From Tenacibaculum lutimaris (lineage in GTDB: Bacteria > Bacteroidota > Bacteroidia > Flavobacteriales > Flavobacteriaceae), in assembly GCF_003610735.1 (NCBI RefSeq), contig NZ_RAQM01000006.1, positions 62,001 to 126,000 on the forward strand: 64,000 nucleotides of DNA, given 5' to 3'. The notes under the pieces are model-generated. The model was not told where the DNA came from. It saw only the letters and a list, made by a program, of their open reading frames with translations, and did no database searches. This document shows positions 42,601 through 50,877 of the stretch, one piece after another; within the stretch, counting starts at the first letter, position 1; each line of letters begins with the position of its first letter. A program made the translations under genes and the position numbers.

Positions 42601-43128
42601 ATTAATTTCTTTTGTTTCAAAACCAACAAAACTTACAACTAAAGTTTTAGCTTCGTTTGTTAACTCTAATTGAAAATTCCCATCAAAATCTGTTGATACA
42701 CCTATAGATGTTCCTTTTATACTCACTGTAGCTCCAGGTAAAGGCTCACCTGTTTTATCAACTACTTTTCCACTAATTTTTTGTTGAATTGTTTTTTCTT
42801 TCTGTTGTTCTCTTTTTCCTATGATTATATTATTCTCTTCAATTTTATAATCAAAACCTACTTTTTTAGAAAGATCATCAAGAATTATAGTAACCTCCTT
42901 ATTTTGAAAGCTTACAGTGTATTTGTTAGAATTATTTGCGATGTAATCTCCATAAGTAAATTTAAATTGTGTTAAATTTGTCATTTGCTCAAAAACAGTT
43001 ACTAGAGTAGCATCATTGAGTTCTAATGAGATTTTTTCATTGTCTAGGTTTTTAGAAAACCCGTAATTTGCCTGAAAAATCAGGAATATGCCTATTACAA
43101 ACAGGCGTGTTTTTTTAAATTGTTTCAT
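39688..43128 (-). CDS. SusC/RagA family TonB-linked outer-membrane protein with STN domain
   Basis: About 1146 residues. After a signal peptide comes an STN domain (about 30-100: LELNDATLVTVFEQM to YKIEENNIIIG), then a carboxypeptidase-regulatory-like domain (VSGK-type KISGKVVDKTGEPLPGATVS, about 115-195). A plug with the SusC hallmark SAAIYGSRAANGVILVTTKK (about 295-315) and a 22-strand-type barrel follow. The STN domain is the part that signals to a FecR-type anti-sigma factor, and a FecR gene sits directly upstream, so this receptor should report substrate binding. An upstream TTG would add 12 residues; the ATG at 43128 (MKQFKKTRLF) gives the natural signal peptide. Confidence 0.94.
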   Translation of the reverse strand: MKQFKKTRLFVIGIFLIFQANYGFSKNLDNEKISLELNDATLVTVFEQMTNLTQFKFTYGDYIANNSNKYTVSFQNKEVTIILDDLSKKVGFDYKIEENNIIIGKREQQKEKTIQQKISGKVVDKTGEPLPGATVSIKGTSIGVSTDFDGNFQLELTNEAKTLVVSFVGFETKEINIGSETVFNITLLEDAQVLDEVVIIGYGEQSRAKVVGAVGELKNEELTKVASASIEQQIAGKMSGVVVNQFNGQPGAASQIVIRGTGTLTAGANPLIVVDGYPLTEGSSLNSINSNDISDISILKDAASAAIYGSRAANGVILVTTKKGKSDQKTSISLHTYMGIQEQSSGVELVDAYKHAQFLTEARNWGYVSKDPLNRSESDPNSVRVTKKINGRNIDGRELYLDYLQPYLDGEQGLINTNWMNEAFRAAPMYNYDLSISGGNKKTRYYTSLGYFHQEGIVIGSGLKRYSATLNLDSKISDKVKFGINIKPTFTVQDALNQSSRSSGALALIPLNFPSYSPYKFDGSLNISDQLINEQREIEGVRINGTPVENLVATSRKVIDQKDRFRTFGNIYLDAEIFKNLKYKFSMGGDYDAYVRNYYYPSDVGSYRTPAPRSDADATERKLNRYNYLVENTLNYQLKSNKHSLNVLVGHTFQKEKISSTTVKATGFADNNIQNIAGGSSFTVDNTLDIWTLESYLSRVQYDYNSKYLFSAAIRADGSSRFGSNNRWGYFPSVSAGWVFNREEFFPLKDIITFGKISGSWGQTGNNQIGNYSSQALVTDSNYVFDGGLAPGYITTTAPNPDLGWEVASSLNVGLDLGLFHKVNLSAAYYKTNTRDLLLDVPVPQQTGYTTVLANIGEMENKGLELQLSGQDFSLGNVKVGFNANLTSYNNKVLALGPGQKEIATGTDQNFVTKVGHSIAEIYGYEVDGVFKTQEEIDNTPHLPGTLTGDYKVKDMNGDGVINVDDKVSKGSYMPDFTYGFGANLQYEGFTFSFGFNGVKGRTLMDGDMSSLTESGEGFAVPTTYYFENRYHPENNPNGFLGQPNFGNFSNSRKLLRSSVVVERNNGDYIRLRDVRLAYDFSESLLNKLKLSKLQVYVSGNNLFTSTDYRGWNPDGTSGNILTSGFNNGGNYPVAKTYLVGVRVTY

Positions 43129-43175
43129 ATTACATTTAGGTGTTGATTTTTTTTCGGATTTCAATACTTATCAAT

Positions 43176-43199
43176 AAGGACCTGTTCCAGCAGGTCCTT
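43176..43199 (-). terminator. Hairpin between fecR-like and susC-like genes
   Basis: AAGGACCTG and CAGGTCCTT form a 9-pair stem with a 6-base loop immediately after the FecR stop codon. On the reverse strand no T run follows (ATTGATAAG), so it is more likely a processing or stabilising stem, or an attenuator, than a full terminator. Confidence 0.55.
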
Positions 43200-44162
43200 T
43201 TATAGTTTAGCTGTTATTCTGATATCATTATTATAATTTTTAAGTTCTACTTCGTTTATATAATTAATTCTGTCAATCAATTTTTCTAAAGATTCATTTC
43301 TCTTTATATAAAAGGCGTATAACTTTTTAGCCTTTAGGTCTTCATTAGAAAAAATTATTTCTTTTTCATATAAAGTTTTAAAAACTTCAGATAATTCTAA
43401 AAGTGTAATTTCTTTAAAAGACACTTGTTCCATTGCCCATAAATTATGCGCAACCGCCTTTGTTTTTCCTTTATAAAATGTATTATGTTTTCTATTAAAT
43501 ATTGCTAATTCATCTGGTCTTAAAAACTCTTTCTTTGATGAATTTTGAACACTCACCAAACCTGTATTAACACTTATTTTAGTTATAGAATCGTTTGTTT
43601 TAACTGTGAAAGAAGTCCCAAGAACTCTAGTTGTTACTTCATCTGCTTTTACAGAAAATGGGTATAAAGAATCTCGTTTTACTTCAAAAAAAGCTTCTCC
43701 TGTAAGCGTAAGATTTCTATTAGTAGCAAACTTTTCGTGATAACTGATTCTTGAGTTTTCTCTTAATGTAATTTTTGACCCATCTGGCATCTGTATCGTC
43801 TTAGGGAGAATATCGTTATTCGCTATTTCTACCAAAGATGAAGAATTGTTCTTTTGAAAAAAGAAAGAGACTCCTAAAGCTATAATAAATAAAGCGGCTA
43901 TCCACTTATAGTTATAAGTGATTATCTTTACCTGATTTTGTTTACTCTCAATTCTTTTCTCAATTGCTTCCCATACAGACTTTTTAAGGTTATTTTTATC
44001 TAAATAATGAACTTGATCTTGATTATTAAAAGACTCTTCTAAAATATCTTCTAATAGCTCTTCGTTTTTTAAAGCTTCTTTTAGTTCTTCTAGCTCATTT
44101 TTATGCAAGCTTTTATTAGTAAGCTTTTCTAGCAAATATTTTATTCGTAAATTTTGTTTCAT
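43200..44162 (-). CDS. FecR-family anti-sigma factor
   Basis: A 320-residue inner-membrane protein: an N-terminal cytoplasmic part (about 1-80) that binds the sigma factor, one membrane helix (about 84-103, WIAALFIIALGVSFFF), a FecR domain (about 120-215, with IQMPDGSKITLRENSRISY and LTGEAFFEVKRD) and a DUF4974-like tail. It holds the neighbouring ECF sigma factor until the STN domain of the SusC protein signals. The ATG at 44162 is preferred over a TTG two codons earlier. Confidence 0.93.
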   Translation of the reverse strand: MKQNLRIKYLLEKLTNKSLHKNELEELKEALKNEELLEDILEESFNNQDQVHYLDKNNLKKSVWEAIEKRIESKQNQVKIITYNYKWIAALFIIALGVSFFFQKNNSSSLVEIANNDILPKTIQMPDGSKITLRENSRISYHEKFATNRNLTLTGEAFFEVKRDSLYPFSVKADEVTTRVLGTSFTVKTNDSITKISVNTGLVSVQNSSKKEFLRPDELAIFNRKHNTFYKGKTKAVAHNLWAMEQVSFKEITLLELSEVFKTLYEKEIIFSNEDLKAKKLYAFYIKRNESLEKLIDRINYINEVELKNYNNDIRITAKL

Positions 44163-44222
44163 ACTCAACTCTTTCTTATTAATAAAGAGTGAGCTTTTAA
44201 AGAAATCCCTTACTTCTAAAGA

Positions 44223-44771
44223 TTAAGATAAGGTTAATAAGAAGTAACCAAAAAAATACAACAAGTTTGCTTTAATTCGTAATGTATCAAAAGCTTTTCT
44301 AAGATGGGCTTCTACAGTTCTTTCTGATATATTTAATTCTAACGCAGCTTCTTTGTATGATAAGCCTTGTAGTTTCACCAATTCTATAACTCTACGTTGT
44401 CTACTTGGTAGTGTATTTAAAAGTTTGTTTATACTAGGTATATTTGAATTACTATCTGACTCAGTTTGTAGTAATTCTTGTGTTTCTTTATAATATAATA
44501 AAGCTTCAGCTACTACTATTTTTTGTTTGTACTCAGCAATACATTTATTGCGAATTACTTTAAACAAATAAGCTTCGAAAGATTCCCAGCTAGGTGTAAG
44601 TGTTTTTTTCCTTTCCCATAAAATAACAAATGAATCTTGTATTATTTCTTTAGAAAGTTCAAAATCAGAAGTATGTTTAAATGTAAATGAGAATAATTTT
44701 GCGTGAGTTTTATCATAAAACTTTTTAAAAGCCTTTTGATTCCCTTCTATTATTTCCTCAATTACATTCAC
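44223..44771 (-). CDS. ECF sigma factor, Bacteroidota SusC/FecR-linked type
   Basis: A 182-residue sigma factor with region 2 (IIEGNQKAFKKFYDKTHAKL, then IIQDSFVILWERK, about 7-55) and region 4 (LPSRQRRVIELVKLQGLSYK and SERTVEAHLRKAFDTLR, about 118-168). It belongs to the group that pairs with FecR and SusC (sigma-70 Bacteroides expansion family). It leads the six-gene locus sigma-FecR-SusC-SusD-GDPD-GDPD and presumably activates it when substrate is bound. The gap to fecR is 60 bases with a small hairpin (44168-44190). Confidence 0.93.
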   Translation of the reverse strand: MNVIEEIIEGNQKAFKKFYDKTHAKLFSFTFKHTSDFELSKEIIQDSFVILWERKKTLTPSWESFEAYLFKVIRNKCIAEYKQKIVVAEALLYYKETQELLQTESDSNSNIPSINKLLNTLPSRQRRVIELVKLQGLSYKEAALELNISERTVEAHLRKAFDTLRIKANLLYFFGYFLLTLS

Positions 44772-44852
44772 TATTTTAAAATTGAGGTCAAATGTATTTT
44801 CTTTACATTTCCTTATCTACTACTTAGTATTAAATAATCGTAAAGCTTAAAT

Positions 44853-44882
44853 AAAAAAACCTGATAATAATTATTATCAGGT
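44853..44882 (-). terminator. Terminator after tRNA-Arg
   Basis: ACCTGATAATAATTATTATC plus AGGT is a perfect 24-base palindrome (44859-44882) followed by T7 on the reverse strand. Confidence 0.85.
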
Positions 44883-44896
44883 ATATAAATAGTTAG

Positions 44897-44970
44897 CGAC
44901 CCAGAGAGGACTCGAACCCCTAACCCTCAGAGCCGAAATCTGATGTTCTATCCAGTTGAACTACTGAGTC
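44897..44970 (-). tRNA. tRNA-Arg (TCG)
   Basis: A 74-base cloverleaf on the reverse strand: acceptor GACTCAG with CTGGGTC (one T-G pair), anticodon stem TCAGA/TCTGA around TTTCGGC, so the anticodon is TCG (Arg, CGA codons), and T-arm AGGGG-TTCGAGT-CCTCT. The discriminator is G; CCA is not encoded. It lies 11 bases behind the YqeY gene, so it is probably cut from a longer transcript, and is followed by a strong terminator. Confidence 0.95.
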
Positions 44971-44981
44971 TATAAATTTTA

Positions 44982-45428
44982 TTAAGCTAATTTAGCTTTT
45001 ACAATTGCTGAGATAGTTTTTCCGTCTGCTTGTCCTGCTAATTGTTTAGAAACAATTCCCATTACTTTACCCATATCTTTCATTCCCTCAGCACCAACAT
45101 CTGCAATCGTTTTTTCAACGATTTCACCAATCTCATCATCACTCAACGCCTCTGGCAAAAACTGCTCTAAAACAGCTGCTTCAGCTAATTCTGGTTCTGC
45201 TAAATCATTACGTCCTTGCTCTGTAAATACAGCTGCACTATCTTTACGTTGTTTTACTTGCTTTTGAACAATTTTTAACTCTTCTGCTTCTGATAACTCC
45301 CCTGCCCCTGCTTCTGTATTTGCTAACATAAAAGCCGATTTTAAGGCTCTTAAAGCTGTTAAAGCTACTGTATCTTTCGCTTTCATAGCTTCTTTCATTT
45401 TATCCATTACCTGTTTTTGCAAACTCAT
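44982..45428 (-). CDS. GatB/YqeY domain protein
   Basis: A 148-residue helical protein with the YqeY features MSLQKQVMDKMKEAMKAKD, LRALKSAF and the end GKTISAIVKAKLA, plus FLPEALSDDEI in the middle. YqeY is related to the C-terminal part of the amidotransferase subunit GatB; its role in bacteria is not settled. It follows ftsZ in many Flavobacteriia, as here, but a terminator lies between them, so it is read separately or through weak read-through. Confidence 0.92.
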   Translation of the reverse strand: MSLQKQVMDKMKEAMKAKDTVALTALRALKSAFMLANTEAGAGELSEAEELKIVQKQVKQRKDSAAVFTEQGRNDLAEPELAEAAVLEQFLPEALSDDEIGEIVEKTIADVGAEGMKDMGKVMGIVSKQLAGQADGKTISAIVKAKLA

Positions 45429-45449
45429 AATTTTATAATTTTAACTATT

Positions 45450-45477
45450 AAAAAAAATCCCGATAAATCGGGATTTT
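45450..45477 (-). terminator. Terminator after ftsZ
   Basis: AAATCCCGAT and ATCGGGATTT enclose a short A loop and are followed on the reverse strand by T8. It closes the division cluster. Confidence 0.85.
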
Positions 45478-45499
45478 AAAAATACGTGTTATTCTTTTA

Positions 45500-47359
45500 T
45501 TAATCTACATTATCGTGTAAAAACGAGTTATTTGATCGTAATAAATCGTTATTATCCGTATTTAATGCTGTATCTGATTTACTAATATCTGAACCAGAAT
45601 CAATATCAACTCCTAATCTTTTATAAGCCGGTTGACGCTCAATTTCATCTATATTTTTACTTACTTGATCGTTAAACTTATAGTTAAAACCTTTCATCTT
45701 TTCACGTCTTTCTTGTGCTCTTTTTTGCACTTCAGAAATTGTTAAGTCTAACGGAGAAACTTCTTCGCTTGAAGTATTAATGTTATTAATTTCCTCTTGC
45801 GTTTTAGATTTTACTTCAAAACGTAATTCTTCTTCTACTTCATCTTTTATAATAGGTGTAGAACTTTTGCCTATGGTTGGTTCTGCGTTAAAATCATCTA
45901 AAACATATCGTTTTTCTACCTTATGAAATTTAATTTCTTGTGCAGTTACTTCAATATTTTTAATCTCATTTGTAGTTTCAACTAAATGAGAAGCTGGTTT
46001 TATTTCTTCGTAAGAATTCAACGGTAAATCAAACAATAAATCTTGTTGAACTGGTTGTTGTCTTACTTCTTCTTCTACTTTTGGCTCAGCTATATTTGTA
46101 ATAATAAAATCGTCTTCTGAAATAGTTTCGATAGCGATTTCATCGTACACTACATCTATATTTTTAATAGCCTCTGTTGTAGGAATTAAATTCGATTTAG
46201 GCTCAACAATTTCCTCTTCTAATACATGAACAACTTTATCTGTTGGTTTAGTAGGTAAAGGTTCATTTATACTAGGTGAAGTTTGAATTTTCTGATCTCC
46301 AAAATTGTAAGTAGCTTTTTGCTCATCTTCTAAAGTATGAACAATCTTTTTTACTTCTGTATTAGTAATATTTCCTTGTTGATCAGCAGCAAAACCCGTT
46401 GCTACAACTGTTACAGCTATTCCGTCTTCTAATGATTCGTCTTCACCAATACCCATAATAATATTGGCATCATATCCTGCTTCATCTTGAATATAATCGT
46501 TGATTTCTCCAATTTCATCTAAAGTAACTTCATTACCTCCAGAAACAATCAACAACAATACATTCTTAGCTCCTGTAATTTTGTTATCATTTAATAACGG
46601 TGAATCTAACGCTTTTACAATTGCATTTTTAGCTCTGTTAGCTCCAGTTTCTTTTGCAGACCCCATTATCGCAGTACCACTATTAGACAATACCGTTTTA
46701 GCATCGTGTAAATCGATATTTTGTTTGTAGTGATGTGTAATTACTTCTGCAATACCTTTTGCCGCTGTAGCTAAAACTTCATCTGCTTTTGAGAATCCTG
46801 CTTTAAACCCTAAGTTACCATAAACTTCGCGCAGTTTATTATTATTGATAACAATTAACGAATCTACATTTTTACGTAGCTCATCAATTCCTTTTTGAGC
46901 TTGTTTTGAGCGCATTCTTCCTTCAAATTGAAATGGCATAGTAACGATTCCTACCGTTAAAATATCCATATCTTTAGCAATTTTGGCAATGATTGGTGCT
47001 GCACCCGTACCGGTACCTCCACCCATACCTGCGGTAATAAATACCATTTTGGTATGCGTACTCAACATTTGTTGAATTTCTTGAATACTTTCAGCCGCTG
47101 CCTGTGCTCCTATTTCAGGGTTTGCACCCGCACCTAACCCAGAGGTTAAATGTGCTCCTAATTGTACTTTATTAGGAATTGGACTGTTTTCTAATGCTTG
47201 TGCATCTGTGTTACAAATTACGAAATCTACTCCGTGAATTTGCTTGCTATACATGTGGTTTACTGCGTTACTTCCTCCCCCACCAACACCAATTACTTTA
47301 ATGGCATTCGATTGTGTTTTCGGCATGTCGAATGAAATGTTATCAAATTCTGCGCTCAT
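45500..47359 (-). CDS. ftsZ: Cell division protein FtsZ with long C-terminal region
   Basis: A 619-residue tubulin homologue, far longer than the 383 residues of E. coli FtsZ. The GTPase core (about 1-335) holds the loop GGGTGTG (113-119), NTDAQAL (50-56) and the NNK and DD.I elements. A variable acidic, Val/Glu-rich linker of about 230 residues follows. The conserved C-terminal peptide is probably QPAYKRLGVDID (about 572-583) and is followed by a further polar tail of about 35 residues. FtsZ forms the Z-ring at mid-cell. Long linkers are usual in Flavobacteriia; the extra tail is less often noted. Confidence 0.97.
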   Translation of the reverse strand: MSAEFDNISFDMPKTQSNAIKVIGVGGGGSNAVNHMYSKQIHGVDFVICNTDAQALENSPIPNKVQLGAHLTSGLGAGANPEIGAQAAAESIQEIQQMLSTHTKMVFITAGMGGGTGTGAAPIIAKIAKDMDILTVGIVTMPFQFEGRMRSKQAQKGIDELRKNVDSLIVINNNKLREVYGNLGFKAGFSKADEVLATAAKGIAEVITHHYKQNIDLHDAKTVLSNSGTAIMGSAKETGANRAKNAIVKALDSPLLNDNKITGAKNVLLLIVSGGNEVTLDEIGEINDYIQDEAGYDANIIMGIGEDESLEDGIAVTVVATGFAADQQGNITNTEVKKIVHTLEDEQKATYNFGDQKIQTSPSINEPLPTKPTDKVVHVLEEEIVEPKSNLIPTTEAIKNIDVVYDEIAIETISEDDFIITNIAEPKVEEEVRQQPVQQDLLFDLPLNSYEEIKPASHLVETTNEIKNIEVTAQEIKFHKVEKRYVLDDFNAEPTIGKSSTPIIKDEVEEELRFEVKSKTQEEINNINTSSEEVSPLDLTISEVQKRAQERREKMKGFNYKFNDQVSKNIDEIERQPAYKRLGVDIDSGSDISKSDTALNTDNNDLLRSNNSFLHDNVD

Positions 47360-47446
47360 AATAACTTTTCTTTTTTTTTTTATTCTTATTCAATTTACAC
47401 TCTCCTTCTTAGGGGATTAATTCGGAGTAGTTTTTTATATATACTT

Positions 47447-48802
47447 TTACTCTGCGTTATCTAAAAACTCTTTAAATCCTTCAGTGAATCGCTTGGTAAA
47501 CTTTTCAAAGATTGATTTAGACTTTTCTTTCGCTGGTAGTTCCTTCTCTTCTTGAGCTTCTTCTATAGCTTCTTTTTCTTCTTCAATAGCTGGTTCTTCA
47601 AACACTTCTGGAGCTTCTTCTACTGCTACTACTTCACTTTCTTCTTTTTTCAATCCTTCCATTAACAACCCTACTGCAGTTGCAAATGCTGGACTTGATA
47701 AGACTTCATCAGAATCTCCTGCCAAATGTTCATTTGGATACCCAATACGAACGTCCATTCCAGTAATATATTCTACTAACTGACGTAAATGTTTTAATTG
47801 AGCTCCTCCACCTGTTAAAACAATACCTGCAATGAGTTTTCCTTTTTGAGTTTCGTGTCCGTAGTTTTTAATTTCTAAGTACACATGCTCAATAATTTCT
47901 TGTACTCTAGCGTGTATTATTTTAGATAAGTTCTTAAGCGTAATTTCTTTTGGTTCTCTTCCTCGTAACCCTGGAATAGAAACAATTTCAGTTTCTTTAT
48001 TTTCTCCTGGCCATGCAGAACCAAATTTTATTTTTAACAACTCAGCTTGCTTTTCAATAATTGAACAACCTTCTTTAATATCTTCAGTAATTACATTACC
48101 TCCAAAAGGAATAACTGCTGTATGACGAATAATTCCGTCTTTAAAAATAGCTAAATCTGTTGTTCCGCCACCTATATCAATCAACGCTACACCTGCTTCT
48201 TTTTCTTCTTGACTTAATACTGCTGATGCTGATGCTAAAGGCTCTAATGTAATATCAGATAAATTTAAACCAGCACTTTTAATACACCTTCCAACATTTC
48301 GGATAGAAGATACTTGACCAACAACAACATGGAAGTTAGCTTCTAACCTACCTCCATACATTCCTATAGGTTCTTTAATATCTGGCTGACTATCTACCTT
48401 AAACTCTTGAGGTAACACATGAATAATTTCCTCACCAGGTAACATTACTAATTTATGAACCTGATTTACTAAGTTTTCAATATCATTTGCATCGATAACT
48501 TCCTCAGCCTTTTCTCGTGTTATATAATCACTATGATGCAAACTTCTTATGTGCTGACCAGCAATACCTACTACAACATTTTCTATTTTTTGTCCTGAAA
48601 CACTTTCAGCCTCGTCAACAGCTTGTTGAATGGATTGAATGGTTTGTGTAATATTATTAACAACCCCTCTTTTTACACCTAAACTTTTTGCTTTACCAAT
48701 ACCTAAAACTTCAAGTTTTCCGTATTCGTTTTCACGACCAATCATGGCAACAATCTTGGTTGTACCAATATCTAAACCAACTGCAATTTTATTGTTTTCC
48801 AT
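47447..48802 (-). CDS. ftsA: Cell division protein FtsA
   Basis: A 451-residue actin-like membrane tether for FtsZ, starting at ATG 48802 (MENNKIAVGLDIGTTKIVAM); the longer frame begins at a TTG in ftsQ. The phosphate loops are GLDIGTTK (about 9-16) and DIGGGTTDLAIF (about 207-218), with SHS2 insertion domain between. A Glu-rich linker (about 385-430) leads to an amphipathic C-terminal helix SIFEKFTKRFTEGFKEFL that binds the membrane. It overlaps ftsQ by 14 bases, so the two are coupled. Confidence 0.96.
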   Translation of the reverse strand: MENNKIAVGLDIGTTKIVAMIGRENEYGKLEVLGIGKAKSLGVKRGVVNNITQTIQSIQQAVDEAESVSGQKIENVVVGIAGQHIRSLHHSDYITREKAEEVIDANDIENLVNQVHKLVMLPGEEIIHVLPQEFKVDSQPDIKEPIGMYGGRLEANFHVVVGQVSSIRNVGRCIKSAGLNLSDITLEPLASASAVLSQEEKEAGVALIDIGGGTTDLAIFKDGIIRHTAVIPFGGNVITEDIKEGCSIIEKQAELLKIKFGSAWPGENKETEIVSIPGLRGREPKEITLKNLSKIIHARVQEIIEHVYLEIKNYGHETQKGKLIAGIVLTGGGAQLKHLRQLVEYITGMDVRIGYPNEHLAGDSDEVLSSPAFATAVGLLMEGLKKEESEVVAVEEAPEVFEEPAIEEEKEAIEEAQEEKELPAKEKSKSIFEKFTKRFTEGFKEFLDNAE

Positions 48803-49529
48803 CTTGATTTTGTTTTGTGCACACAACTTGGTTGTGGTATTTTACATTTATCGTTTTGTAATTACTTATAGTTTTATCTTTAAGAGCTTTGTTATAAAAC
48901 GCTGTTAGCTTTTTAAACTTTTCTGCTGCATCTTTAAACTCACCAAAAATTATCTCATAATCACCGCTACGAACTGTAAATGTATATTCGTTTTGGGCGT
49001 CTTTTTGAATAGCAATAATTTCTTTAGCGAAAAAACTATTACTATTAATTGTTTTTATTAACGTTGTTAATTCTTTGATTTCTTCAGGTCCCCTTATTCC
49101 TGAAACTAACGGTACTCTTGCTGAAAAATTTGTTGATAAAGGTATTTCTGCCCCATATTTATCAACATAAAAAGATTTGTTCTTATCAACAATTCGAGCT
49201 ATCGGTGTTCGTTGTTTTATTAATGTTTTTAACACCCCATCTACAGTTAAAAACACCGCTGTTTTTTCAACATACGGATTCGCCGAAACATTAGCCTCCA
49301 GAAAGTGTAAATCTACCAATCTTTTCGGTTGGTTTTTAACAAATTCATTATTTTGTATTAACAATTTATCAACCATACTGTGCGTCAAAAAGTTATTATC
49401 ACCTGCTTCAAACTCAACCACGGTGTTTTTTACCTTTTTTAAGCCATTTCTATTGGTTGTAAAGCCATACAAGAACGCCAAAAACATCAACAACAAGAAA
49501 AAAGATAGATAAGTTGCTACTTTTTTCAT
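48789..49529 (-). CDS. ftsQ: Cell division protein FtsQ
   Basis: A 246-residue protein with a short cytoplasmic start, one membrane helix (about 4-24) and a POTRA-like region (about 32-115) followed by a beta domain (SFYVDKYGAEIPLSTNFSAR and VPLVSGI). FtsQ joins the divisome as part of the FtsQLB complex. The sequence is divergent, as usual; identity rests on topology and its place between murC and ftsA. It starts 1 base after murC ends and overlaps ftsA. Confidence 0.93.
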   Translation of the reverse strand: MKKVATYLSFFLLLMFLAFLYGFTTNRNGLKKVKNTVVEFEAGDNNFLTHSMVDKLLIQNNEFVKNQPKRLVDLHFLEANVSANPYVEKTAVFLTVDGVLKTLIKQRTPIARIVDKNKSFYVDKYGAEIPLSTNFSARVPLVSGIRGPEEIKELTTLIKTINSNSFFAKEIIAIQKDAQNEYTFTVRSGDYEIIFGEFKDAAEKFKKLTAFYNKALKDKTISNYKTINVKYHNQVVCTKQNQDGKQ

Positions 49530-49530
49530 A

Positions 49531-50877
49531 CTAGATTTTGTGTTTTTCTTTAATTTTATTTTTTACTTCTTCTACCAATAAACCAATATCTCCTGCCCCC
49601 AACATCGTCACTATTTTTGACTCAGATTTAAGCACTTCATCGCTTAATTTTTCTTTAGATACTAGCTTTTTATTTTCTAATGTCATTTTATCCAATAACC
49701 AACTTGAAGTAACACCTTCAATCGGTAATTCTCTTGCTGGATAAATATCTAACAACAACACTTCATCAAACAATGATAATGCTTCTGCAAAATCATCAAC
49801 AAAATCTTTTGTTCTACTAAATAAATGCGGTTGAAAAACTGCTAACACTTTTTTATTTGGAAACATTTCTCGAACCGATTGTGCTACTGCTTTTATCTCT
49901 GTTGGATGATGTGCATAATCATCAATTAAAACAACATCATCTGTTTTTATTTTGTATGAAAACCTTCTTTGTACTCCTCTAAAAGATTTTAATTGCTCCT
50001 TTATTTTCTCTAACGAAACTCCGTATACATCTGCCATTGCCAATGCTGCCAATGCATTCATCATATTGTGATTTCCTGGTAAATGGAATTCGATATCTTT
50101 AATTTCTGATGTTGGTGTTTGTACATCAAAAATGTACTTACCCACTTCAACCCTAACATTAAAAGCTTTATAATCCGCATCTTCATTTACTGCATAGGTC
50201 AACCCTTTCAATGGCAATCCTTTTGCGACAATTAACGTATCAGAAACTTTATTCGCAAACTCAACAAAAGACTGCTGAAGCATTTCATTTTCTCCATAAA
50301 TATCTAAATGATCTGCATCCATAGAAGTTACACAGGCAATATTTGGAGATAATTTTAAAAACGAACGATCAAACTCATCTGCTTCAACCACCGATACTTT
50401 ATCTTCACCTAAAATTAAATTGGAATTATAATTTTCTGCAATTCCACCTAAAAAAGAAGTAGCTTTTTCAGGCTGCATTATGTGCCCTAAAATTGAAGAT
50501 GTTGTTGTTTTACCATGTGTTCCTGCTACTGCTAAACAAAAAGTGTTTTTAGTAATTTCTCCCAACACTTCAGCTCGTTTTAAAACCGTATATCCATTAT
50601 TTGTAAAGTAATTTAATTCTTGATGATTTTTAGGAACTGCTGGTGTATACACTACCAATGTAGCCCTTTTATCTAAAAATGAAATCGGAATATTCTTTAC
50701 AGCATCTTCAAAATGAATCTCCACCCCTATTTGCTCTAAACCTTTAGTGATAGGAGACGGTGTTTTATCGTAACCAGCAACCACCTTACCATTCTCAGAG
50801 AAATATCGAGCCAAGGCACTCATTCCTATCCCACCAATACCTATAAAATAAACGTTATGTATCGTTTTTAAATTCAC
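49531..50877 (-). CDS. murC: UDP-N-acetylmuramate-L-alanine ligase
   Basis: A 448-residue Mur ligase that adds L-Ala to UDP-MurNAc. It shows the N-terminal dinucleotide-like fold FIGIGGIGMSALA (11-23), the ATP loop GTHGKTTT (119-126) and DDYAHHPTEI (about 316-325), diagnostic for MurC. Its start shares one base with the end of murG. Confidence 0.97.
   Translation of the reverse strand: MNLKTIHNVYFIGIGGIGMSALARYFSENGKVVAGYDKTPSPITKGLEQIGVEIHFEDAVKNIPISFLDKRATLVVYTPAVPKNHQELNYFTNNGYTVLKRAEVLGEITKNTFCLAVAGTHGKTTTSSILGHIMQPEKATSFLGGIAENYNSNLILGEDKVSVVEADEFDRSFLKLSPNIACVTSMDADHLDIYGENEMLQQSFVEFANKVSDTLIVAKGLPLKGLTYAVNEDADYKAFNVRVEVGKYIFDVQTPTSEIKDIEFHLPGNHNMMNALAALAMADVYGVSLEKIKEQLKSFRGVQRRFSYKIKTDDVVLIDDYAHHPTEIKAVAQSVREMFPNKKVLAVFQPHLFSRTKDFVDDFAEALSLFDEVLLLDIYPARELPIEGVTSSWLLDKMTLENKKLVSKEKLSDEVLKSESKIVTMLGAGDIGLLVEEVKNKIKEKHKI

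Noticed and set aside
43129..43164. N-terminal extension of the SusC protein from a TTG
   Set aside because: It would place 12 polar residues before a normal signal peptide; the ATG at 43128 is the better start.
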